The translations under genes were made by a program, and so were the position numbers. DNA of 64,000 nt from Entomortierella parvispora (lineage: Eukaryota > Mortierellomycota > Mortierellomycetes > Mortierellales > Mortierellaceae), in the NCBI GenBank assembly GCA_963573315.1, contig OY752144.1:2856695-2920694 (forward strand), written 5' to 3'. Below, piece after piece: positions 47,999 through 57,431 of this stretch; the stretch's first letter is position 1; each line of letters opens with the position of its first letter. The notes under the pieces were generated by a model that did not search any database, was not told where the DNA came from, and saw only the letters and a program-made list of their open reading frames with translations.

Positions 47999-48434
47999 GC
48001 TACGAAGGTGGGTCTCTGGAGTTCGGAGGAACTCAAAGATCTTGAGACTGGAACCTTCATTCCACTGGCTATCCCTTCGAATCCAAAGGTAAGCTATTTT
48101 CGAAATATCACCCCGACTGACGAGGGTCAACTTTGGATTCCAAAACATGCAATTCTGCTTGTGTCGATATGTTACTCTCGCCCAGGTCTCTATTCCAAGT
48201 TACGGTGTTTGCAACCCATCCCATCAAAGGCCAGCCACTCTTAAAACTCGTCAGTAATCACGAGCAACATGGCTGGATCAAGAGCCCAAGTGAAGTCGGA
48301 CTTGTGTTCGTTGTGCCGAGTGATATTTTTGATGACTTCCAAAAGCAAAGCTACCTGTCATCCAAGGGGACAGTACATGAGACACTCCCTAAAGTCTCAG
48401 CAAGTGAAGCAGTTCGTACTAAAGGTAGATACAA
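47999..48434 (+). pseudogene. 5'-truncated fragment of an unrecognised gene (fragment A)
   Basis: Two protein-like frames follow each other. The first (47999 to about 48200) contains SSEELKDLETGTFIPLAIPS and QLWIPKHAILLV. The second (from about 48190) contains VTVFATHPIKGQPLLKLV and GLVFVVPSDIFDDFQKQSYL. They need a +1 shift or an intron (a GTAAGC follows SNPK at 48091) to join. A stop lies immediately upstream and no ATG is available, so the beginning is missing. The frame ends where the ATPase-derived copy begins. The pattern reminds me of the nuclease-fold C-termini of large effector-like multigene families in Mucoromycota, but I do not recognise it with confidence. Confidence 0.45.
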
Positions 48435-48667
48435 TGTCTTTGTATCCCTGATGATCATGCAACTGGGCAACTTGCTCTCGATCCGCAACCGTCGCGTGTC
48501 CATTCTCCAGGCCGACCCGATTCGCCCGGCTCGCCGCAACCTCTGGCTCTTGCCGGAATGATCATATCGACTTCTATTGCCATCTGTGCGGTCAAGCTGC
48601 CCTGGATCCAGACTGTCATGTTGACTCTTTCGACATGATATGTTCAAAATCATTTGAAAGAAATAAA
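48435..48667 (+). pseudogene. Decayed second copy of the ATPase 3' end
   Basis: Positions 48435-48625 match 47449-47640 of the ATPase gene almost base for base ([19 protein letters not shown] is unchanged). One missing base in the Leu-Phe-Ala codons breaks the frame and leads to a stop. The copy then jumps to sequence matching the 3' UTR and the AATAAA signal of the parent (about 47913-47960), skipping the last ~130 codons-plus-UTR bases. It is fused in frame to fragment A upstream. It cannot produce a working ATPase part. Confidence 0.85.
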
Positions 48668-48911
48668 AGTGTTTAACCTAGAAATCACACAGTGAGGGGA
48701 AAGGACACTGAGAAAGGATGGGTCACTTTTGATTCATGATCACAGCATTTACGATCCGAAGAAGAAAATCTTCTTCGTGACGCATGTGCTGCATAACGCC
48801 ACCAATTACGGTACAATATTGAGAAAACACGAGTCGTTTAAAGCAAGGAATGTGTTGGTATCTATTAAAACGGGCAAAAATGGATCACAGATGTATAGTA
48901 CTGCACTCTAA
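48668..48911 (+). pseudogene. 3' fragment of an unrecognised gene (fragment B)
   Basis: A 60-codon frame at 48729-48911 contains HDHSIYDPKKKIFFVTHVLH and ATNYGTILRKHESF and ends in QMYSTAL. It is protein-like (Lys/Ser/Thr-rich, no low complexity), but no family is recognised. It may be the C-terminus of the gene whose earlier part is fragment A, separated from it by the ATPase-derived block. Its stop codon overlaps that of the Vip1 gene on the other strand, and an AATAAA follows at 48911-48916. Confidence 0.4.
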
Positions 48912-51900
48912 ATAAAAGCATCATCTCGCTGGCCCATAAAGTGGGTCTCAATCCCTCCACGGCCGACAGGCGGCGATCCAACAATCATCAAAGGCTCTCC
49001 ATCGACTATGGCATGTTTCTCGTCCTCCTCATTTTCAGCCACGACCAATCTATGGCCCAACATTCGACTCTCCCGAATCCTGCGATTCACGCTCCGGTAT
49101 TTTGGATTGTTGATCTGCTTCTTGTAATAGCTGAGGGCGTCGTCCAGTGGCAAATGATCCGTCAGATTACGACGCTGCATCACTGAAAGGCAATGTTTCG
49201 AGTCCATTTGAAGGTCGAGAATGTTGGGGTTGCCAGAACCAGGCGAAAACCCGATCCGGAGCGAGTATTCGTAGCTTTGAGGGGAATATGGACTGTAGGG
49301 GTCATTGATGTTGAAACCATTGTGGGTCATAGGAGATCCTACGGGCGTGCTGGCGTTGCTGGGTGGTGCTGAGGGTCCGGTCCTTTCATACAGTTCAAAT
49401 GTAATCTGGGTCAAGTCTAAGGAAATAAAGAATGAACAGTGAGCAAAAAAACATATTATTCATTCACCACAGCTCCCCATCGACTTACAATCAAGTTCAG
49501 GAATCTCGGTCTTCCGAAGTCTTGTTGGAATTCCAGAAAGGTATACAATGTTGAGCAACGTGTGGACGTGCGATTCTAGGATCAACGAATAGACGCCAGT
49601 TAGAAAGCGAAAGGTAGGCTGCAAGATGAGCTCGTTACACCTTTCGATTACAAAAGCTCACCTTTTGTGAAATAAAGACGGGTGCAAGGGGCGGTCGAAG
49701 ATCGTTTACACAATTCCAGATCTTCCACAATCTGCTTCAGCAGAGGCAGACTCGTCAAAAGTCCAATCTCGAGTCGATCCTCGGGACTGATGCCATATTC
49801 TAGCGGCGCTACAAAGTCAAACAAGACCTTCGCTTTCGAGTACAGGGCTTTGATCGGTCCCATCCCTACATCCGAGTTCCTGTCCACAAAGATATTCTCG
49901 AGGAATGCCCTATTGTGCAGCGCATCGTATTTCAAAGAATCGTACAATTCCGAAACCTTGGACGGGTCAAAGTCGGATCGCTCCACATCCGCAAACTCGG
50001 AAAAGATCTTTTCCCATCGCTCATAAAACAAGGACGGACTCTCATAGCAGCACCACGACTTTTGAATCAAGTCAATGTCCAACTCCTTGAAATTCTTCCG
50101 CATGATATCCCGCAGCGTCCGCATGGCCACGATAATATCTACTACCAACTCTCCTGGGTCGGGTTTGTCCTGGGGCCACAGATCCTCCATGTCGTGGGCA
50201 TTGTCGGGTTGCAAAAGGCTATACAGTTCCTTTTTCACAGCGTCTGTCTTTTCCTTGGCTGCGTTGCTGTCGTCCAGCATCTCCTTTCGGATCAAAAGCA
50301 TGTCCTTGGGAACTTCACGAATATCCAAAAATCGTTGAGTAAAGAGCTCGGCCGTTGCACGAACTCGACGCTCAGACGAGGTGAAAACTTTGACATCATC
50401 TAGGACGGCCTTGTTCATGATGAGCAAATCTTTGCGGAGATTGTCGCCGAGATCCCTTGACTGATACTTGGCAGCATGGGTAAACTAGAATATCGAATGA
50501 TAGTTCCAGTCCAGAGTTAGGGGGCCTACAGTTTATGACTCGAAAGGTTTCGTGCCACATCAAGTTCTTACCTCTCCACCCCACTTGACAATAATTTGAA
50601 GCTTGACCGATTCAGATTTTCCTTCTCCATCCTTGGTAATGGTTGGTTTGACTTGAACTTTTGTTCCGGGCAGATTCGATTTCTTATCCAAAATGTTCTT
50701 GAGGAGCATCAACTTGGCACTGTCCTCCAGTCCCTCGTCCATGGCCTGCTCTGCTGCTGCAGAAACGAGCTTGAGATCCCGAGCCTGTCGGATAATGACC
50801 TCTTCCCCCCCGCCATTCAAAAGTTCTCGGAAGGGTGCAGAGCTGAACGTAAACTTCATCTTTTGCTTGGGAGTCCGATCTGCATGTCTGAACACTGACA
50901 CAAACGCCTTGAGTCGCCAAGAGTTCTCTGCGCTTAGCTCCCTTGGGAATGTGACTTCAGAGAGTTTGCGTTGACGGGCGTTCCGAAGAAAGACATCCTG
51001 AAGGATACTGGCGCAGTTGTTGTAATAATAGTTGTTGCCCTTGACGAACGACCAGCCGTTGACATCAATCACATACGATTTGCCTCCAACGCGCAAAAGA
51101 TCGAATCCACAGACACGTTGCCCAAAGACCTTGCAGATCCCAGCAGCCATCTTTTTTTCCTCTGGGGTGAGTTGTGCCACATACCGGATTTCTTTTCCAT
51201 CCGTATTCCTGCGCACATGCCCATCCACGACAGGAGATCTAGAGTAGTAAGGTTGTCCAACTGTGAGATGGAAGTGCTAGCTGATGGAGTTCGGACGAAC
51301 ATTGAAGCAATATTTATCGCAGAGAATGCTCGGGTCGTGGGTAAGATGTAAGAAAAGGATGGGGCTTACTTTCTAGTTTCAGCATGGACAAACTGATCGC
51401 CAATAGTATAGACCTTGATATCCTCGGCATTGTCCACGTCCATAAACTCTTCATAGATGAACGACCCCTCTGTCCTGGGGAGCGTCAGATCTGGGTCGTA
51501 TTCGCTCGACTTGTTGGCAACCTGGTTTTGCAATTGAAGTACACGAGGACGGTAGGCAATGGTTAGTAACACTCGATTTCAGGAAAAAGACAATACTTCA
51601 CTCCCGTTTTTTCTACCTTTCGGAATAGTCGTCGCGCTCCTCCTCCTGTTGAAGAGTGGTAGTAGATATGGATGTTGTGATCTTCTCCAGAGACTGGTTT
51701 CTCCACAAACGGTTTTGTGATGATCTGATCTCCAATCTGGATGGTGTCCTGATCAATGACTTTGAACTCGGGCACCTTTCTATTCTCAACGACAGTCAAA
51801 CCTCGGAGTTTCAGCTTCTGCATAACCCTGGCGTCCAAGGTTGGGCCACCGTCCCGATCCATGGCCAAGCGACGAGGCGTAGGGACTCCGATTTGATCCA

Positions 51901-52648
51901 GAATCTCGAGAACCAGTCTCCGGTCCCAAAGCACCGTCTGCAAGTCGACCTCGTTCACACAAAAGGGTGTCCTAAGCTTCACATAGTCTATAGCCTTGCG
52001 CAATGGAAACCCTCTTGAGAAAAAAGAGATGAAGAAGTCGCAGGCAGGCCATGCCTTCACATCTATGCGCCCGTTGAAAAAAATAAAAAAACAAAAAATA
52101 GACGCGATGAGTTAATCACGGTCCACTGCATGTCCTCCTATCAGATCGCCTTCTTTGATCAATGACACATAGGCGTCATTCGTGGTTTTCGCCACTATGC
52201 TCCTTGATCATGGGGTGCGTTAACGACAAATACCTTCGTCCAGGATGCACTTGTCTCCAAAGATGATGGCCTCAAAGGGTCCGCTGGTCAAGAGCCGGTC
52301 CAGGATATTGCGCATCGGCTTAGATCGAGCCTTGTCATCCATGGCACATACACCAATGATGTCTACAAATCGAATCAGATAAGAGAAGAGCCTACATACG
52401 TCAGTCCATCCATTGAGCTCCTAAAGTGCCTTAAGAATACGCAAGGAGCAAAGGCCTTTGTTGGCCATACATTTCTTGCGGGGGAATGCTGGCGCTGAGG
52501 GAGGCGAAGAAGGCGAGAGCGAGAGCATTCCGGCAGCATTGGGGCTGCCTCTGTCTAATGAGGAATTGGCAAGTCGATGGGTGATGGAGGGGGTTGGAAT
52601 GGGCTTTGGAAAAGTGAATCCATGGTTAATGTGCTGCCTACTGTCCAT
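48908..52648 (-). CDS. VIP1: Inositol hexakisphosphate / diphosphoinositol-pentakisphosphate kinase (PPIP5K, Vip1/Asp1)
   Basis: Bifunctional cytosolic enzyme: an N-terminal ATP-grasp kinase makes 1-pyrophosphates on InsP6/InsP7, and a C-terminal histidine-phosphatase-like domain removes them. Exons (-): 52471-52648, 52234-52362, 51617-52062, 51370-51521, 50572-51238, 49662-50484, 49489-49575 and 48908-49416, giving 996 aa. The ATG at 52648 was chosen because its exon ends in phase 1 and joins to YIIGVCAMD, the usual kinase beginning. Kinase landmarks: [32 protein letters not shown] and [13 protein letters not shown] (metal-binding Asp360 and Asn362). Phosphatase landmarks: RHADRTPK (residues 419-426) and TKESHVHTL. 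The length is close to yeast and fission-yeast members. In fungi, 1-InsP7/8 controls phosphate signalling, microtubules and polarised growth. Confidence 0.95.
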
Positions 52649-53672
52649 TGCAGCACGTCGATTGAGTAGAAAACAAGAAAGGGGGCCAAAAGAGTGGAGA
52701 AGAGTGAAGTGTGGAGAAGAGAGAGAGAGAGAGAGAGGAGAAAGGGAAAAAAGAAAAACGAAAAGAAACAAAAAGAGAAAAGAAAACCGAGTTCGATGCG
52801 TCAATGGTTGCACAAGGGCCGCAGGGGGAGATGTCATTCATGCAAGAGAAAAGATGTGTCACCACTTTCAGCAATCCATTGGACCAGGGCATTGTATGGC
52901 CCTGTCCCGTCCCTGCCCTGCCCTGCCCCTTCTCGTTGCGATCGTCGGTGCAGGGTCGATTCGTGCTCCTCCCCAGCATTGTTGCAGAACCGCAACGTCC
53001 ACAGACACTACGATGGGGCCAGGATTCTTGATCCTGTCCTGGTGGCCCGGGTAATGTCGACCTCCATGGTCAGAACACGGACCCAGAACAAGGCCCGACC
53101 TCTTCTTTGTCGCAATGCAACTAGCTTTCGGCACTATACCTGTCTATTTATCTCTTGGTGTAGACTACTACTTTCCCTTCCTAGCTACACTGAAGGGTGA
53201 AAACAAGGCTCACCTCACGTTGCCCGAGACATTGGATACTTGAACACGTTGGCAATTCTTTCGTTCCCTGTCGACTGCCGCTATCAGACTAATTTTTTAG
53301 TAGAATCGGATGAAGGTTGCATTGATAGCGTAGGTCGTGGTTGATCGAGTGCTCTGGAATAGAGTAGTCTCGTCTTGAATAAGACACTGCCTCTTGTCGA
53401 CCTTCACCAAGAAGAGACGAAACAAAGGGAATGAAGCGACGGATCGCAAAGGATAGACACACACAGGGGAATGGGGTGCGAAAAGAGAGAACAAAAAAAA
53501 AAAGACGCGTTGGGGCGGTGCAAATCGACCCCGTTATTTCCAACGTATGTTGCTTGGACATAACGGCTCAAAGTCACTCATTCGTTCATTCGTTCATTCG
53601 TTCATTATTCATTTTTTTATTTTCGGGTTCTCATTCTGATCTCGCATCCGCATTCTTCCCAGGCTCCGTACA
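52649..53672. promoter_or_regulatory. Divergent promoter region between VIP1 and the IMPACT-type gene
   Basis: About 1 kb between two start codons. The VIP1 side is purine-rich on the plus strand (52670-52800, with a (GA)n run near 52721-52739), that is, C/T-rich on its coding strand. The right side ends in three copies of CATTCGTT (53579-53602) and a T/C-rich leader. CCAAT-type ATTGG occurs near 52878. No gene was found in between. Confidence 0.5.
53579..53602 (+). repeat. CATTCGTT x3 in the leader of the IMPACT-type gene
   Basis: Three exact 8-bp units, followed by CATTATTCATT. They lie about 70 bases before the ATG. Confidence 0.8.
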
Positions 53673-55042
53673 ATGGACTCTGCTCTTGAAGAGGAAGCCC
53701 TTGCCATCGTCTCCATCTACGGCCCTGCCTCTTTCTACAAGTCTGCAACCGGCCCCACTCCCACCTCGCCCTCCTCTACGTTCACACCGCCTGTCTATAC
53801 CCTCAAAGTCTCGCTCGACGAACCCGACTTTGACTACGATCCCAGCACAGCAGACCAGGAGAGTTCTCACCACCAGCAACCCAGCCACTTTAACGCGACC
53901 AAAGGCAACAAGGAGGAGCTTGAGCTTCGTCTCTACTTCCCCGAAGGCTATCCCGAAACCAACACCACCGCACCTGTCCATGAGATTGTGAGTATTTACT
54001 ATGGCCACCTTCGCCTCACCGACGCCATGATCCGGGAGATCGATCAAGGGCTGGAAGACTGCTTTGTCCCCGGAGAAGTTGTTGTCTTTTCCTGGATCGA
54101 ATGGTTGCGGACTTATCTCGAAGACCTGCCAAGCCGTGTTGCTGACACCACAGTTGCCCACAACAACGACCACGACAATAACCTCGCACGCGGGACCGAG
54201 GGTGATGACGATGAAGAAGACAATAGCGACGACCAGGACGACTATGAAGGGGAGGACGAAGGATCAAAACCCTTCACGGATTACTTTGCAGAGGGAAGCA
54301 GTGCCACGTCAGGAGACCCCCATTCAGCTCTTGCATCCTCACTCCAGACAATGTCTGTCTCGTCTCCCTCTGATCCAAAAAGTCCTAGGGCGAGCGGACT
54401 GCCTGTTTTGCAGATCCGGACGGGCCCACCCATCATTGACCGCAAGAGTGTCTTTGTGGCCCATCTGGCGGCGATCAAACAACCGGGCGAGGTTCCATGG
54501 ATGATCCAGCAACTAAAGCAGGAAAACAAAAAGGTCATCAAGGCCACCCACAACATCATGGCCTATCGAGTCGAAAACGAAAACGGAACTATTGCACAAG
54601 GTAGATATCAATATCCCCTGAACTGGATGGTTTTTTTTTTTTGATGTTATTCTCGGTAATTAATACTTTTTTTTTATCGGTCATATCAACAGATAATGAT
54701 GATGATGGAGAGACCGCTGCAGGCAGCCGACTGTTACATCTCATGTCAATTCTTGATGTCAAGAATGTGGTAGTGGTTGTATCAAGGTATGTTGCAAAAT
54801 GACGCTTTTACACGGGAAGCTTCACGAGATCAACGGTCAAATAACCAACTAATTCTGATTATACTAGGTGGTACGGTGGCATCCCTCTGAGTGCAGATCG
54901 GTTTAAACATATCAACAACGCAGCACGCTTATTGCTGGATGAATGTGGATACATTCAACCTGCTGCGACATCAACCGCTGCGTCTACTTCCGGTAGTGGC
55001 AGTAAAAAGAAGTCAAAGGGCAAAAAAGCAGGAAAACGCTGA
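53673..55042 (+). CDS. RWD + IMPACT/UPF0029 protein (Yih1/IMPACT type)
   Basis: Exons 53673-54600, 54693-54786 and 54868-55042 give 398 aa. The N-terminal RWD domain (residues 1 to ~160; EALAIVSIYGPASF, then LRLYFPEGYPE) binds Gcn1 in Yih1/IMPACT. An acidic linker with DDDEEDNSDDQDDYEGE follows. The IMPACT domain starts near residue 250 (PPIIDRKSVFVAHLA) and ends with VSRWYGGIPLSADRFKHINN, the family hallmark. A Lys-rich tail closes the protein. By competing with Gcn2 for Gcn1, such proteins dampen the amino-acid starvation response. Compared with yeast Yih1 (258 aa), the extra length is in the linker and tail. The start context and the immediate RWD sequence make the ATG safe. Confidence 0.9.
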
Positions 55043-55052
55043 CCTCTTTAGT

Positions 55053-55058
55053 AATAAA
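55053..55058 (+). terminator. Polyadenylation signal of the IMPACT-type gene
   Basis: AATAAA 11 bases after the stop codon, in the 159-bp gap to the convergent F-box gene. Confidence 0.45.
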
Positions 55059-55201
55059 GAGTCGTGAAATCATTTCTCAGTCAATGCTGAGTGGTGGTGG
55101 AGGAAAAGGAGATAAAGAGCTGAATGGATTTCATGAGGGGGTAATGGTATCAAGGTGCCTTGCCGCCTTTATTGACATTACTGGAGGTAACCCCATAATC
55201 T

Positions 55202-57085
55202 CTAGAAGTCACTTTCGAACACCATGTTTGAGATAGCTGATGAGGGCTGGAATTCGATATCAACCTTCGCAAGTTCATCTTTGATACTGGCGCGATATAT
55301 CCCAAAGGCGCCGCAGCCAAACCGTCGCAGGTGGGGATAACCCTTGCGAAGATTGCGCCATGGAATCGGGTCGAAATACGACCCACTCGCGGCGCCTTGG
55401 AGTCCATAAAAATGTAGAAACTTGATCTTTTGGGACGTGCCCAGTCCTCCAATCAACTGTCGCTCCAGTCCCTTTGCATGCAGACTTAGATCCCACAACC
55501 GCGGAAGAGACGACAGCAAACGTCCTATCGCCATTGTCATGAATCCCGTCGGCTTACCCTCCTTGCTACCTGGACGACCATCTTGAATTCCATCCGCCGA
55601 AGCATTCGAGCCGCTATTCAATGCCAAGGAAGCAACGTCCTGTTTAAATGTGTTTTGAAGATCCAATTGCTCCAAAGTCTTGCTGCTCGCCCAAGGGATC
55701 TCAAAGAGTTTCATGGAAGATCCATAAGCATGGAATCCAAGCACACGCAAGTTTCCACATTCCATCAGAATCGATTTGATCCCGCGTTCCGTCAACAAGG
55801 CTGCAAAATAAATGTTGACTCTTTCCAGACTGTGTCCATGGTGTTTAACCAGGACTTCTAAGCAGTCGTCCCGAATCAGCGGCAGGTCACAGAGGTGAAT
55901 CTGTGTCAAGTCCTTGATTCCCTCAAAGAGCCCAATCAGTCCTTGGGAGGTGATGAGTCTGCAGGTCAACAATGACAAACGACGTAGACGGCTATTCAGT
56001 CTGGTCAAGGCGCCCAGAGTCTTATCGGTGACTTTAACACACGAATACAACTGAAGACTCTCCAGTCGAGGACAGCACTCCAAAACTGATTCCAGGATCG
56101 AGTCCGATATATAAGAACTGGAGATGCAAAGACAACGCAGGCCAAAAGGGCCCATCACATCCGCCCATTCAGGTCCATTTGCCCGGTCTGTGCTTTCCTT
56201 CTCATACTCGTGCGCTGACTGTTTCCTCTGACCGTTGGTTCCTGTATATTCAGCACTGTTGTTCCCAAGATTGTTGGAGCTGCACAGTTCCCTGTCCTTA
56301 CGATAACGAAGAGATTTGGTCCTCATTTTCTCTGTATCAATGATATCCGCATCCGTGAGTTTGAGAGTCTTGAGTGAAGAACAGGACTTGAGGACGGAAA
56401 AGAGCAAGTCGACGTCCATCTTAACAGAACACTGAAAGGTTAGTTCAACACATTCCAAACCAGGCCAGGCACTTTCGGCAATGGTCTTCAATAACCCGAC
56501 ACGGTCTTCTCTTTCCAGCAGTTGCTCATCCTCTCCGGAAATCTCTGCCACCTCTAACGATAGCACCCGGAGCTCTCTCCATCGGTTGAGCATGGGTCCA
56601 AAGAGAATGCGAGGCAATGCAAAGTGGTCTAGTGTCAGCACTTGTAGGTAAGGACAGTGGTGTGACAATGCTTGCAGTTCCTCCAAAGTCAACCAAGGTG
56701 CCTTTAGGTGGACGACATGATTTCCATAGCGTGCTAATCCGAGGGAGGATAGAAGAACGGTTGATGATTCTGCTGGTTCTGCTGGGTTGATCAGGGAAAG
56801 AGAGGAGGGTCGTGTGGAACCGAGGACTAGAGAGCGCCACTGGTACGGTGACCACAGGTCATGCCATTGCCGACAGACCAGAGACACCTGGAGGACATCA
56901 GACTCCAAGAGAAACTGCGCGATGCCGTGAATCAGCTCGGGCATGGCGAGCACTCTGACCATCGCACATGGCTTTTCTGGAATGGGGGTGGTTGTTGATG
57001 TTGGCTGAGGCGCTGTCCACGCTGATCTCTTGTTGTCTTGCACATCTGGCTCCAGCGATGGTTGTTCGGGGATGACGACATGCAT
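55202..57085 (-). CDS. F-box protein with leucine-rich repeats
   Basis: Single-exon gene of 627 aa. The F-box is at residues ~45-85: MPELIHGIAQFLLESDVLQ, then VCRQWHDLWSPYQWRSL, with the typical LxxCRxWxxL pattern. About ten irregular LRRs follow (LQVLTLDHFALP, LKTLKLTDADI, LRCLCISSSYIS, LESLQLYSCVKV, LRRLSLLTCRLI, LRVLGFHAYG, LEQLDLQNTF, LWDLSLHAKGL), making it an FBXL-type substrate receptor for SCF ubiquitin ligase. It is unrelated in detail to the F-box gene at 23826-26042 beyond the shared architecture. A purine-rich tract (GAAGAG repeats, 57101-57132, plus strand) forms its C/T-rich leader. The substrate is unknown. Confidence 0.85.
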   Translation of the reverse strand: MHVVIPEQPSLEPDVQDNKRSAWTAPQPTSTTTPIPEKPCAMVRVLAMPELIHGIAQFLLESDVLQVSLVCRQWHDLWSPYQWRSLVLGSTRPSSLSLINPAEPAESSTVLLSSLGLARYGNHVVHLKAPWLTLEELQALSHHCPYLQVLTLDHFALPRILFGPMLNRWRELRVLSLEVAEISGEDEQLLEREDRVGLLKTIAESAWPGLECVELTFQCSVKMDVDLLFSVLKSCSSLKTLKLTDADIIDTEKMRTKSLRYRKDRELCSSNNLGNNSAEYTGTNGQRKQSAHEYEKESTDRANGPEWADVMGPFGLRCLCISSSYISDSILESVLECCPRLESLQLYSCVKVTDKTLGALTRLNSRLRRLSLLTCRLITSQGLIGLFEGIKDLTQIHLCDLPLIRDDCLEVLVKHHGHSLERVNIYFAALLTERGIKSILMECGNLRVLGFHAYGSSMKLFEIPWASSKTLEQLDLQNTFKQDVASLALNSGSNASADGIQDGRPGSKEGKPTGFMTMAIGRLLSSLPRLWDLSLHAKGLERQLIGGLGTSQKIKFLHFYGLQGAASGSYFDPIPWRNLRKGYPHLRRFGCGAFGIYRASIKDELAKVDIEFQPSSAISNMVFESDF

Positions 57086-57431
57086 GATGGACTGTGGTTC
57101 ATGAAGAAGAGGAAGAGGAAGAGGAAGAGGAAGACCAGCTTTTTTCCCCCGCTTTGAGGCCGTTCGAAACGAGATGACGGCCCTTAAAGAAAGGACTCCC
57201 CCTCTTCCCGTTGGACAATGGCCGGCTTACTTTTTGGAACGCAGATCTGCCGTTTCTTCGGCGACTTGTTACGCCGACCTGATGTCTGTCTGGCTGACTG
57301 CTCGTGGTCTTTGGACCCTTCTTTCAATGTGCAACGCGACTGCGCCCTTTCCTACAGCTTTTGATAAACAATTTATTTTCTGGAAAACTACGGATATGTA
57401 CTGGTAGGCAAAAATGCACAACACGCGTACT
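57086..57431 (-). promoter_or_regulatory. Leader/promoter of the F-box/LRR gene and P450 3' flank
   Basis: The coding-strand C/T-rich leader (57101-57132) adjoins the F-box ATG. The remaining 300 bases up to the P450 stop codon hold only a short open frame without features. Confidence 0.45.
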
